A DNA stretch of 64,000 bases from Rhodoferax bucti (GTDB lineage: Bacteria > Pseudomonadota > Gammaproteobacteria > Burkholderiales > Burkholderiaceae_C): assembly GCF_005876985.1 (NCBI RefSeq), contig NZ_VAHD01000005.1, positions 62,001 through 126,000 of the forward strand, written 5' to 3'. The position numbers and the translations under genes are program-made. Below the pieces are notes generated by a model. The model was not told the origin of the DNA, did not search any database, and saw only the letters and a program-made list of their open reading frames with translations. Shown here piece by piece: positions 54,168 to 63,950 of this stretch (positions are counted from its first letter, which is position 1; every line of letters starts with the position of its first letter).

Positions 54168-54684
54168 CTAATTGCCGACGGTACTTTTCTTCATCACCTC
54201 AGCGGCGTGCACAAGCCTCGCAGGAAGCTCAAGCAAAGCGTCGTCATCCTCCGCGCCCGTGAATGCAGATATCAGAACATGGTTTCGCGGTTGGCGAACG
54301 ATCTTTTCCGGCGAATCATCGACTATGAGAATGCCCTCCACGGCATAACCCTGGCCTTGAACTTTTCGCAAATCCTTGATGTAAACGTACCCATTCGAGT
54401 TAGGTTCAACACGCTGCACGCATCGGTCGATTGACCAAGCAAACTTCAACTCGGCGACATCGCCAAACAGTTGCTTTACTGCGGATTCCACGTAGATCTT
54501 CGTTGCCGAAGACCAGACAGCGATATCAAACCTCGGGGCAATCGCTTCGAGCATAAATCTCAGGTGCGGTCGAATGAACACACCATAGTCCTCGAATCGA
54601 AAATCAGGTTTGCGATCGAGCCTTTCTTTCGTTGCATGAACGAGCGTCTCGTCGAGATCAAAGATGACTACCCCTGTTGATCAT
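54168..54684 (-). pseudogene. FCP1/NIF-like HAD phosphatase with frameshift at the 5' end
   Basis: The reading frame encodes VVIFDLDETLVHATKERLDRKPDFRF..., HLRFMLEAIAPRFDIAVWSS and ILIVDDSPEKI, all marks of the NIF/CTD-like HAD family (nucleophile DLDET). That frame has an in-frame TGA at 54683-54681 and no usable start codon. An ATG at 54684 reads MINR and would join the frame if the four Gs at 54674-54671 (minus strand) were three. A one-base insertion in the G run, or a sequencing error, explains this. Without correction only a 137-residue fragment from the GTG at 54581, lacking the nucleophile, would be made. Confidence 0.75.
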
Positions 54685-54856
54685 TGAAGAAGGCAGAACA
54701 TCCGGGATCCTGGAGCCCGGTGGGCTCCAAACAGCCTGGGCGTCGAAGAGGGGGTCATGGCATGCGCTGCGCTGACCTGGCTGCCGCCAGACCGCATATC
54801 AAACATCCAAGAGCAACTTTTCGTTAGAAATCTCTTTAGCAAATTGTGCTTTGATC

Positions 54857-56085
54857 TCACTCTTCCAATGCCTTCTCTTTCAGCATCGAGGCAGTCTCCA
54901 GAATCTTAATGATTTCCGCCACCTGCCGCGCATTTTTTGGGTTCTCTGACTGAATCCAATCCGCCAAATCGACGTTTGTTTCTCTCGCAACCCATGCGGA
55001 CATCAGCACTTTTGTCCAAAAATCATCGTACGCAGCATCTCTTCTTTTGAGATTTTGCTGAACATGTTTGATTGTGCTCATGAGGTCGTGGGGCCTTTGC
55101 GTCTTTGGCACCCACTCATGAAACAGTCGAACATCTTCAAGGCGCAGTATCAATTCCATTCTCTCCATACGCCCTTCTTGTGAGTCTCTGTTCTGCACAA
55201 TCTGTTGAGCCGCATTAGTCTCCTGCTTTCGCATTTTGGCGATCCTCACCTGACCCACAACTTCTTCGGTTCCTTTGTTGGACTCCAAGCGAGATCTCAG
55301 GCGTGGATAAAGCAATACCAGGGCGTTCTCGTACCGGCGTGTGCGCGTATAGGTGTGCTCTGCATTGCCGATGGATTCCTTCACGATTTGTCGCAAATCG
55401 GCTAACTGCAAGAGTTCATCATCAGTCATTGGGGGTTCGTATTCCACGATTGCAGCGCCCAATGCAATGACATATTTCTGGAGATTGATCCTGCCGGCGC
55501 CGTTTACAGCTCTTTCAAAAAGCAGGGCTGGGTTCACATGTGGGTCTCGCTGGACTATCTTCTCCAATGCCCATAGGAGACCATCCGGACTGACGATGAC
55601 TTCTGCTCCCATGCCTTTGAAACCGCGTTTTTCAAGCAGAGGCAGCAACCTGTCTGGCGGACACGCACGGTGATGATCTTGGCTTCCTGCTCATCGATCC
55701 ATTCCCTTGCCGCTACCTCCATGGTCAGACCATCGCAGTGTGACGTTCCGGTGTAAATCTGACCGCTTGCACCTACAACTGGGAAACTGACCGTCTGGGG
55801 GGGAAGGTAAATCGCTTTCTCTTGCAAGAGCAATTGCAAGGCGACGATCTGCGACATTTTGATAAGGCAGCTCTCGTATTGCTGGCCCACGTCATGCCGG
55901 AAGTGGGGGCGTTTGGTTTTGCCAGCTGGCACGGTGGGGATCGGGTTTCCCGCATTGATCGCCTGCAACCGACCGCCACAGGCCGGGCACACGCAGTCGC
56001 ACTTCAAGCCTGTTTTCTCACGCTGAAGGCTCCCGATGTAGGTAGCCCTGCGCTCCTGGCTCGTGGCCTTGGTCGAGTTGACCAA
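54857..56085 (-). pseudogene. CoiA/DUF6035-like protein split by a frameshift
   Basis: Two overlapping minus frames make one protein. The first (56085 down) has VCPACGGRLQAI and KRPHFRHDVGQQYESCLIK, the Cys-x2-Cys and His-x2-His pattern of CoiA-like/DUF6035 proteins, and runs to ...EWIDEQEAKIITVRVRQTG. The second (from about 55648) continues naturally with LLPLLEKRGFKGMGAEVIVSPDGLLWALE and goes on ~260 residues as a helical domain. Dropping one base near 55650 joins them. The start (TTG 56085) abuts the truncated Tn3 transposase, so the 5' end may also be altered. Confidence 0.65.
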
Positions 56086-58636
56086 GACGGCCGCTTCTGT
56101 GGATGACTTGGTTCAGGCAGCTGAGCGGTGGCTGTTTGATCGCCGCTATCTCCTCCCTGCAGACCGGATTTTGCGGGATGTCGCCCGCGAGGCATTCGCT
56201 TCGACGGAGGCTTTGGCCATGGAGGGGATCAAGAAGGAGATCCCAGCTTCAGTGCGCAAGCGCATGATTTCTGGAGCGTTCTCACCGCGCCGTGGGCGTG
56301 CTGGCGGGACGATGCTGGAGTGGCTGAAGACCCCGCCAGGCAAGCACAGCCCCACAACGCTGACTGAAGTCTCAGAAAAGATCACCTATCTCAAGACGCT
56401 TGAAGTAGACAAGTGGCCGTTGAGTCACATTTCTACCGCGCGCATGCGCGCCTATGCCCAAGCTGTAGCAAACCGTTCTCCGTTTGACTCTAGGCGGTTG
56501 AGTGAGGATACACAGATGCTGGAGGTCATTTGCTTCTTGCGGGTCACCTTGTTGGATCTCACCGATGCCTTGATGTATTTGACTGGGCGTCGGGTCAACG
56601 ACCTTTATCGGCATGCCTCGGGGCGCGTCCTCTCCAAGCAAGCACGAACTGCTGTTGAGTATCGGAAGCAGCATGATGAGATGCGCTTGATCATCCATGC
56701 CGAGGACACGACTGCTGACGAGAAGATCGAGGCCCTCAAGAAGCTCATCCCCAATGATGAACCCATCGCTGCAATAGGTCATGCAGCACTGGTGCGGCAG
56801 TCCCTGACCGAGGACGCCACCAAAGTGACATCCCTGCTCAATGTGTTCTCTGATTTGGAGATCAAGGGCGATGCTACACAGCGGCCATTGAGACAGGTCG
56901 TTGCACTTCGGGAGCTTGATGCCAAGGGCATCAAGGAGCTTCCCGTGGACTTTGACGTGAGCATTGTCGATCCGATTTGGCACGAAATGCTCAATGACAA
57001 GGACCGGGGCAAAGCGCTCGATGCATTGAAGGCGGCCACCATGATGTCGGTGCGTCATGGTTTTCGGAGTTCTCGGCTTTGGATCGACCACAGCTGGGAC
57101 TACCGCAACCGCGAAGACTTGCTCATCCCTCCGGCGCAATGGAAGAAAAACCGGCTGCGCTTGATCAGCGCATTGAGCCTGAATGCCGACCCGGAGAAAT
57201 TCCTGACCCGGCTGAATGCTCACCTGGAAGCGGGTCTGCAAGCCCTGTCAGAGGCAGTAGAGGCCGGTGAAATCAGTATTGACGAGAGTGGCTTGGTGCA
57301 CTTGCCCCAGATAGAGGCCCTGGCACAGGACAAGGCCATTGACGCCAGCCGAAACATGATGTTTTCCAGCATTGGGGAGGTACAGATCGGTGACATCATT
57401 GTCGAAACGGATGCCGCGGCTGGATTTAGCGAAGTTCTGCTGGGACGGCGAGCGAAGTCCACCCAGGAATTGGTCTCATGCTATGCGGCACTACTGGCCC
57501 ATGGAACCGAAAACGACGCCAAAGGGGTGGCCGCGATGATTCCTGGCGTCGAGGTCGCCCATATTTCTGCTGCAATGCGTTCCTTGGAAGCCCACGGGCG
57601 CCTACGCCGCGCCAACGACCGCGTGGTGGAGTTTCAGCGCCAACACTCCATCACGGCAAATTGGGGCTCCGGTACCAAGGCGTCTTCAGACATGATGGCG
57701 CTCGATGCGTCCCGGCACCTCTATAACTCCCGAACCGACCCCAGGCGCAGGACCAGGGCGATTGGCCTATACACGCACGTCCTGGATGTCTACGGAGTTG
57801 CCCACGACGAACCCATCGTCCACAACGAGCGGCAGGGGTCGGTGGCGGTCAGCGGGGTTGAGGAGTACAACGCAGCACAGTCCGACGAAAATATGCGGCT
57901 GTCCATGCTGGCGGTAGATACCCATGGGTATACCTTTGTCGCGATGACCATGAGCAAGCTGCTGGGGTTTGACCTGTGCCCCCAAATGCGAGATCTCGCG
58001 GAACGCCGGCTGTACCTCCCTCGATCTGTGAAGCTGCCCGAGAACCTGGAACGCATCGCGCTTACCAATGTGTCGGAACGGGCAATTCATAAAGGGTGGG
58101 ATGAGTTGCTGCGTCTGATTGCTTCCATTCGCAGCGGTCGGCTGACGCCCAAGGAAGCGCTGGAGAAGATGGGGACGTCAGCCCAGGGTGATCCCTTGCA
58201 CAAGGCGGCTGACCAGTTGGGGCGCTCGTTGCGGACCTTGTTTTTGTGTGACTACTTCAGCAATCCTGAGTTTCGCCGCGAAATGCACACCCTACTGAAC
58301 CGCGGGGAGTCAGTCCACCAACTGCAGCGGGCCATCTATTTCGGCCGGTTGGCCGCAGAGCGCGGACGCCGGCGAGACGAGATCCGGGCGATTTCTGGTT
58401 CACACGCGCTCTTGACCAATCTGGTCATAGCCTGGAACACCATGAAGATGCAGCATGTCGTGGATCGCTGGCGCAAAGAAAAACACCCGATTGAGGATGC
58501 CTGGCTGCGCCGCATGGGGCCGGTGCATTTTGGGCACATCAATTTCCGAGGTTTGATGGCCTTTGGTGTGGAGCGGTATGCGGATGCTTTGCTGGATCAG
58601 CCGCCCCAAAAACGCAGGGCTGGTGGTGGTGCTTAA
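56063..58636 (+). pseudogene. tnpA: Tn3-family transposase, 5'-truncated
   Basis: 857 residues from the GTG at 56063; full-length relatives are near 970-1,000. The N-terminal DUF4158 DNA-binding domain is missing: recognisable similarity begins only at DLVQAAERWLFDRRYLLPA (a mid-N-terminal segment). The DDE catalytic domain is complete in outline, with WGSGTKASSDMMAL, AVDTHGYTFVAMTMSKLLGFDLCP and YFSNPEFRREMHTLLNRGESVHQL. An in-frame stop at 56039 blocks extension upstream. Probably unable to bind its ends. No resolvase gene is next to it. Confidence 0.85.
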
Positions 58637-58645
58637 TTTTTAGGC

Positions 58646-58761
58646 GTTTCTGATTTGCGTGCTATTTGTAGCGGTTTGAAAAATAAAATTCATATAAATC
58701 AATAACTTACGAAATCAATGGATTTTGGGTGTTTCTGATTTGCGTGCTATTTGTAGCGGTT
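58646..58761 (+). repeat. Pair of identical 31-bp direct repeats
   Basis: Copies at 58646-58676 and 58731-58761, each beginning GTTTCTGATTTGCGTGC and ending TTTGTAGCGGTT. They are separated by 54 AT-rich bases immediately after the transposase gene. Only two copies, so not a CRISPR array. Confidence 0.85.
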
Positions 58762-58935
58762 AGCTTTTTTCGACCGCCTTTTGCGGATCTGGATTTTTTG
58801 GCTAATTCGAGCTTTTCTGGCCCAGATGCAAGAGGGCATGTACAAGCCCGCTCCGGAAGTATTTGTCTATTTTTTAGCATATGAACTTTGGACTCAACAT
58901 CCTTCATAGGGACTATTTCTTGCAACAGTGAGCTG

Positions 58936-58965
58936 TATGTGCGCGTTAAATTTAATGCGCACATA
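58936..58965. repeat. 30-bp palindrome
   Basis: TATGTGCGC(G)TTAAA/TTTAA(T)GCGCACATA; 14 of 15 base pairs match. Possible recombinase (res/rst-type) site of the neighbouring Tn3 remnant. The 656-base gap 58637-59292 holds this, the 31-bp repeats and an AGCCGCCA/TGGCGGCT hairpin (~59064-59102) but no gene. Confidence 0.6.
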
Positions 58966-59292
58966 AAGTTTGGCCGCCGGTGCAGCACCAACGACAGCAC
59001 ACGGACCGCTTGGTTGCAACAGCAGCGTTGCTATTCCTTTGTAGTTCCGTCCAGAAACGGAAAAGCCGCCAAGGTTGCGCATTGTGAAGAGGCGTGGCGG
59101 CTATGTTGAGCCAGATTTTACTTTACGCGGGGCAATGCGCCCACCATGCTCTGTCTGATAAGAGCTTTAATTCGATCCTTTAACAACCAAAACAATGATT
59201 AACGGTTGTATTTGCACCCGTTACAGGAATCCAGTTTTTTAGTTTGAGAGGCTTCATCTGGAGCCACCCCGAATGTGCTTTTTTGATAGCCC

Positions 59293-61575
59293 TCAGACAA
59301 TGACGGGGACGCGCACCGGCAAGGAATGTTGAACCCAGTTGCTGGCCTGCAGTGCTTGAAGGCCCTGGGTGTGCACCCTGGTATCACCATCGGTGGCACG
59401 CAAGGTCACCACAATGTAGGCGCGCAACGCCTGCTGCAAAGGTGGCTCAAAGGCGCGTAGCATCAATTTCGCGTTCAGTGCCCATGCGTCACCTGATATT
59501 CCGTTCGGAAATGTGCGCCGGTGCACCTTGACCGGCGCCCATTTGCCGCCATATTCCACCTGCTCGGCTTCGTATCCCGCCGTACCTTCCTCGCCCAGGA
59601 GCGGTACCTTCCCTGTGAAGCCGTCTTCATCTTCCACACCAAAGCCCAGTTCCAGGTTGGCCCGGACATACTCCGCACCATAGGCGGCGTTGAGTGGTGG
59701 TGCATAGGCCGCGGTAATGATGACTTCCGCGCGTAGCTTTCCGTTGTGCCGAAGTGCTGCGGGGATGGGGTAGTCCGACTTTCTCCAGCGCCATGCCCCG
59801 GGAATAAGGCTGGCCTCAAATACCAAGGTGAAGCTATCGTCACGGTCAAACAGCACGCTCAGAGCATCTTGGGGAAGACCGGCCCCAAAGTATCTGCGTT
59901 CCCATCCGGCATAGGCAGGGCTCGACAGCTGGCTCGCATGGACCATCAATGCTTTCACCAATGCTGGATTGGCTTGCAAGTTTGGGTGACCGTTCAACGA
60001 CTGCCAAACATGGGCAGTCACGGCCGATGCCAACGGAGCCGCGAAGCTGGTACCGAAACTTGCGTAAGTAGCCCCATTTGGCGCGAGCACGTTAGTAGAG
60101 GTGGTGCCACCGCTCCATGGTGCATGCACGTTGCCGCCATGGTGAACGATGTCTGGTTTGGGAGTGAACACCGGTCCAGGTCCACGACGGGAATATGGTG
60201 CAGGCTCTCCGGCTCGGCTCAGGGTATCGGGTGCTTCGGCGTGGCTGATGGAGCCCACGGTCAACGCTCGCACCGCATCGCCTGGTGTTGAAAGTCGGTC
60301 TTGCGTCATGGCCGCATCCGGTGGCCATGTGCGGCGCGGAGCGTCCAAATAGTTCCCTGCGGCCACCACAAAAAGCACGTCATGTTGGTCAGACAACATG
60401 TCCAGAACCTGTGCCAATTCGCCAAACTGATCGGGATCACAGGGTGCATTCACTCCGAGCGAGAGGTTCCAGACTTTGATGTCGGGGCGCTTGGTGACAG
60501 CGTCTCTCAATCGCTCAACGATGTCAGACAGTCGGCTGCCACCGGTCTCCAAGGCTGCAACGTCATGGACGACGCAAGGCGGGCAGGAAAAAACGGGATT
60601 CAGTGCCGTCCCACCCGCGACCAGAGATGCCACAGCATTGCCGTGCGCGTGATCGGTATCCGGCGGCAAAACATAAATATCGCGACTGGCGATCCAGGGG
60701 GTCAAAGCCGCATTGCCTGCGCCCGTACCGGAGTCGAAGACGGCAACTGTAGGCAGCGGGCCTTGTGGGAGGCCAAGCACAGGGGCCACCGGCATGGGAA
60801 TGCCAGGCACACCGGTCGCCACGGGTTCGACCAAGGGTTCGGCATACACAGAGCGTATTCCGGGATGATCCAGAATCATCTCTAACACAGGCTCGGGGAG
60901 CGCATCCAAGTCTTCCAGTTTCAACACAACGTCCGGCCCGGTTGCGCTCAAAGCGCTGAATCGCACATCCAGCAGTTGAAGCAACGCTCTTAAATCGGTC
61001 TGTGCCGCATTGGTTGCTTGATCATCCCAAAAGCGGACCAATCGGACCAGTGCTTGGCCACTCTGGCGCAACACCAAAGTCCCCTCCGGGTTGCGCCGTT
61101 GGCGTGACCAGGGCTCTATCCGGAGGATGGCACTGATATTCGCTTTGAGGACTTTGGTATTGCCTTGGCTGATCAACTGTTCCAGCTGCTGAAAACCTGC
61201 TGCCGAACACCCCACCAGCATTTCGTCCAGATGTGCATGACCGGCGGAACCGAGGCCTGCTCGCTCCATGAGATGGATGGGGCGGTGTGATTTGGCGATG
61301 CCTTTTTCCCGCAGCCGGAACACCAAGGTGCTGTTCAGATTGGGATAGCGTTGCAGATGGTCCGCGAGTTCCGCGCGGGTGTTGTGCAACGTTTGAATCA
61401 ATTCCTGGCGCAGGGCTGGAGTGACGGGGACAAGCTCTTTGGCACCACCACCACTGGCCTCGTAATTCTGCAGGTCCGCTGCAGCGTGCGGAATCAGTAC
61501 AAATGGATTCGATTCATTGGACCTGGGTATTGCGGCCGCGACTTCACCTGCGGCGAGCCCCTTTCTTGTTGCCAT
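59293..61575 (-). CDS. ietS: Subtilisin-like (S8) serine protease, IetS-like
   Basis: 760 residues from the ATG at 61575 (GGGAGAGA upstream). The N-terminal ~250 residues are unlike a subtilisin propeptide and may be a regulatory region. Catalytic triad: Asp281 (VAVFDSGTG), His311 (DHAHGNAVASL) and Ser510 (SFGTSFAAPLAS), with oxyanion VVAAGN. No signal peptide, so it should act in the cytoplasm. The start overlaps the AAA ATPase gene by 32 bases. Subtilase/ATPase pairs of this type are known as IetAS, first described for plasmid stability and later reported as an anti-phage module. Confidence 0.85.
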   Translation of the reverse strand: MATRKGLAAGEVAAAIPRSNESNPFVLIPHAAADLQNYEASGGGAKELVPVTPALRQELIQTLHNTRAELADHLQRYPNLNSTLVFRLREKGIAKSHRPIHLMERAGLGSAGHAHLDEMLVGCSAAGFQQLEQLISQGNTKVLKANISAILRIEPWSRQRRNPEGTLVLRQSGQALVRLVRFWDDQATNAAQTDLRALLQLLDVRFSALSATGPDVVLKLEDLDALPEPVLEMILDHPGIRSVYAEPLVEPVATGVPGIPMPVAPVLGLPQGPLPTVAVFDSGTGAGNAALTPWIASRDIYVLPPDTDHAHGNAVASLVAGGTALNPVFSCPPCVVHDVAALETGGSRLSDIVERLRDAVTKRPDIKVWNLSLGVNAPCDPDQFGELAQVLDMLSDQHDVLFVVAAGNYLDAPRRTWPPDAAMTQDRLSTPGDAVRALTVGSISHAEAPDTLSRAGEPAPYSRRGPGPVFTPKPDIVHHGGNVHAPWSGGTTSTNVLAPNGATYASFGTSFAAPLASAVTAHVWQSLNGHPNLQANPALVKALMVHASQLSSPAYAGWERRYFGAGLPQDALSVLFDRDDSFTLVFEASLIPGAWRWRKSDYPIPAALRHNGKLRAEVIITAAYAPPLNAAYGAEYVRANLELGFGVEDEDGFTGKVPLLGEEGTAGYEAEQVEYGGKWAPVKVHRRTFPNGISGDAWALNAKLMLRAFEPPLQQALRAYIVVTLRATDGDTRVHTQGLQALQASNWVQHSLPVRVPVIV

Positions 61576-62710
61576 TGTTCTCTCCCTTTTCCGCTTGGAT
61601 GATACTGGTGATCTTGCGGGTCGAGTGGCTGTACATGGCGCCAAGTACTCGCAGTGAGAAACGGTCTGGTGCCCATTGGCGCAGCCACGCGATCTCTTGC
61701 TCCGACGTGCTCAGGCGCTCCCCCAAGGCCAGGGCCTGAGCCAGGCCCAGGCGCCGATACAAGTCACTTTCTTCAATGAGGGGTTGGCCAGCCAATATCG
61801 CTGTGCGTTTGGCATCCATGCAGACATGTTCAATGACAGCCCCCGTCGTTCCTGCCGACAGATGACTCAGCTCGTCCCAATCAAGACCGTCGGGGGCAAA
61901 CGAATTCAGCCATCGTTGCCATAGGGCCGTCCGCAGCCCCGCGTCTGGTAAAGGCATTGGCAGATGAAACGCGAACCGTCTGCCGATGGCCGCGTCCAGG
62001 AGCTGATCATGGTTAGTGGCCGCCACAAGAATGGTGCTGTCGGGCAAGGCATCGATGTTTTGCAGCAACGCGATCACTACGCGTTGGAGTTCCCCAACGT
62101 CGCGCTCGTTACCACGCGCGCCCGCCAAGGCGTCAAACTCATCCAAAAACAGAATGCTGGGATTCTGCTCTGCGAAATCAAAAACCCTGCGTAGATTACG
62201 GCTGGTTTGCCCCAGCAAGCTGCTGACCAGAGTGTCACAGCGCACGGTCAGTAGCGGCAACTCTAATTGAGCGGCTAGCCAGCGAGCCGTCTGCGTTTTG
62301 CCAGTACCTGGTGGACCATAGATCAATAGCCGGCTGGGTACGGCGGCGCCAGCCCTGGCCAATTCGTCGAAATGGCGGACGCATTGCAAGAACTCGTTCA
62401 GGCGTCCCTGTATGGCGCTGGGCAAAACCAGTTCAATATCCAGACTGCGCGGTCGACTCACATCGACGGTATTCAAGCGGCTCTCGTTGTCGGTAGGAAG
62501 TTGTCCCAGACTGACACCGTGGCCCGCGTCTTGGGCGGAGACCAACGCCACTGGGGCTCGTGCCAAGCGCTCACGCAATTGGCGGGCTTGCTGGCGCTCG
62601 CCGTCTTGCTCAAGCTTGTCGGCCAGCAAGCCTGCGTAGCTGCTGGCCATGCTGGCGTTGGCTTTGAGCGCGCCGTCTAGAATTTTGAGAACTTCGGAGA
62701 GGTGTTGCAC
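61544..62710 (-). CDS. ietA: AAA ATPase, IetA-like
   Basis: 388 residues, GTG start with no clear SD. A helical N-terminal region (SEVLKILDGALKANASMASSYAGLLADKLEQDGE) precedes one AAA module. Walker A is GPPGTGKT (132-139), Walker B ILFLDEFDAL (Asp190, Glu191), sensor-1 VAATNHDQLLDAAIGRRF with the arginine pair. Classical AAA (FtsH/katanin-like) rather than AAA+. Translationally coupled to the protease gene, presumably controlling it. Iteron-like repeats lie immediately upstream. Confidence 0.88.
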   Translation of the reverse strand: MQHLSEVLKILDGALKANASMASSYAGLLADKLEQDGERQQARQLRERLARAPVALVSAQDAGHGVSLGQLPTDNESRLNTVDVSRPRSLDIELVLPSAIQGRLNEFLQCVRHFDELARAGAAVPSRLLIYGPPGTGKTQTARWLAAQLELPLLTVRCDTLVSSLLGQTSRNLRRVFDFAEQNPSILFLDEFDALAGARGNERDVGELQRVVIALLQNIDALPDSTILVAATNHDQLLDAAIGRRFAFHLPMPLPDAGLRTALWQRWLNSFAPDGLDWDELSHLSAGTTGAVIEHVCMDAKRTAILAGQPLIEESDLYRRLGLAQALALGERLSTSEQEIAWLRQWAPDRFSLRVLGAMYSHSTRKITSIIQAEKGENNGNKKGARRR

Positions 62711-62728
62711 TGCTTGAAACGGAAATTT

Positions 62729-62833
62729 GTATTTCTGTTTCAGTTTATCGTATTTCTGTTTCAGTTTATCGTATATCTGTTGCGCAAAATAGCATTTCTG
62801 TTTCGCGTTCTATGCATTTTGTTTCGGCTGAAA
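62729..62833. repeat. Iteron-like tandem 21-bp repeats
   Basis: Two identical units GTATTTCTGTTTCAGTTTATC minus the last base (62729-62749, 62750-62770), then three degenerate units (62771-62791, 62792-62812, 62813-62833) keeping the ATTTCTGTTTC core. The period of 21 is two helical turns. They lie between kfrA and ietA, in the ietA promoter region. Confidence 0.85.
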
Positions 62834-62855
62834 TTTATCCGCATTGGCTTGGTGG

Positions 62856-63902
62856 CTACACAGCTCCGTCAGGTATGGCGCCCTCTGAAGGAGGTGTTGT
62901 GGCACTCAAGCGCTGCAGCATGCTCGCCACCACTCCCTCTTGAGCCAATGCGGCGGCTTTGGCTGCAGCCAGTTCCAACCCCAGAGTTTGATTCGCCCCT
63001 TGCAAGACCAGGAGTTTGGTCTGCATCTCGCCGGCGTTGTCCATCAGGGTTTGATTGGCCGCTGTCTCCGTCACCAGTTTTTGCCCCAATTCCTCGGTTC
63101 GCCGTTGTTCGAATGCCAAGGCGTCTTTCAGTGGCCTGAGCTTTCGCACCTCTTCCTGGACCTGATGCAGTTCAGCCTGGACGCGAGACAGATCTCCCAC
63201 CAGTCGGACGCCGTCCTGCTGGGTCCGCATGAGTTCTTGCTGCTTGCCCGTCAGGTTGTCATTGACCTTGCGAAGTTCGGCTTGCAGGTACTGGACTTGC
63301 TGTTCATGTTGGCGTTGCTCCTGCTCTCGCTGTTCTTTGGCCGCGACACGGAAGTGCTCCAAAGCCTCCCGGGCATGTTGGTGCTTTTCCTCCAGCGACT
63401 GGCGGTGCTGCTCTTCGGCTCCCAGGCGCTCCTGCAGGTCCGCAACGCGCTGGTTGAGTTGCGCGACCTCATGAGTCTTGTTTGACAGAGCCTCTTGGGT
63501 CTTGGCGTGATCAGCTTTTTCTGTACTCAGGCTACGCTGGGTCTGTTCCAACTGAGCTCGAACTGCCTGCCCCTCTGACTTCAGCGCGGCATTTTCTTTG
63601 TTGGCCCAGGCAAGACTCGCTGCACTCACGGCTAAGGCATCGGCTGAACGTGCATCTGCTTCTTCGTTCAAGCGGGCAGCAAGGCGACCGACCAAGTCTT
63701 GGATGGCTTCACTGACCGCTACTTTGGTGCCCGTGGTGCCACCTTCTTCCTCTTCAATCTCCTTCAAATACCGGTGAATGGTGGTCTTGGAGCCGGTACC
63801 CAATTCCGCACGTATGGCGTCAATGGACGGGTTGAGCCCCTTGGTCAGCAGCTTGTCGCGCGCCCGCAGCACCTCAGACTTGTATATTCCTGATCTGGCC
63901 AT
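62856..63902 (-). CDS. kfrA: KfrA-family coiled-coil DNA-binding protein
   Basis: 348 residues. The KfrA_N DNA-binding domain is at the start (GIYKSEVLRARDKLLTKGLNPSIDAIRAELGTGSKTTIHRYLKE). From about residue 70 to 310 it is nearly all heptad-rich coiled coil (Glu/Gln/Leu/Ala). The C-terminal ~35 residues are Pro/Ala-rich. KfrA of IncP plasmids autoregulates and may act as a bridge in segregation. It is encoded upstream of ietA with the 21-bp repeats between, so it may control ietAS. Confidence 0.88.
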   Translation of the reverse strand: MARSGIYKSEVLRARDKLLTKGLNPSIDAIRAELGTGSKTTIHRYLKEIEEEEGGTTGTKVAVSEAIQDLVGRLAARLNEEADARSADALAVSAASLAWANKENAALKSEGQAVRAQLEQTQRSLSTEKADHAKTQEALSNKTHEVAQLNQRVADLQERLGAEEQHRQSLEEKHQHAREALEHFRVAAKEQREQEQRQHEQQVQYLQAELRKVNDNLTGKQQELMRTQQDGVRLVGDLSRVQAELHQVQEEVRKLRPLKDALAFEQRRTEELGQKLVTETAANQTLMDNAGEMQTKLLVLQGANQTLGLELAAAKAAALAQEGVVASMLQRLSATTPPSEGAIPDGAV

Positions 63903-63924
63903 ACTCCACCTTTATTTGATACTA

Positions 63925-63950
63925 ATTACATACCACGATATTACATACCA
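63925..63950. promoter_or_regulatory. Direct repeats in the kfrA promoter
   Basis: ATTACATACCA occurs at 63925-63935 and 63940-63950, 15 bases apart, 23-48 bases upstream of the kfrA start in AT-rich DNA. Likely KfrA operator. Bases 63951-64000 show no further feature. Confidence 0.55.

Noticed and set aside
58646..58761. Possible CRISPR array from the 31-bp repeats
   Set aside because: Only two copies and one 54-base spacer, no cas genes or leader nearby.
58888..59109. Small plus-strand gene between tnpA and ietS
   Set aside because: Frame is mostly the 30-bp palindrome and a hairpin region; no family similarity recognised.
62729..62833. Possible CRISPR array from the 21-bp units
   Set aside because: Units are directly abutting with no spacers; they are tandem iteron-like repeats.
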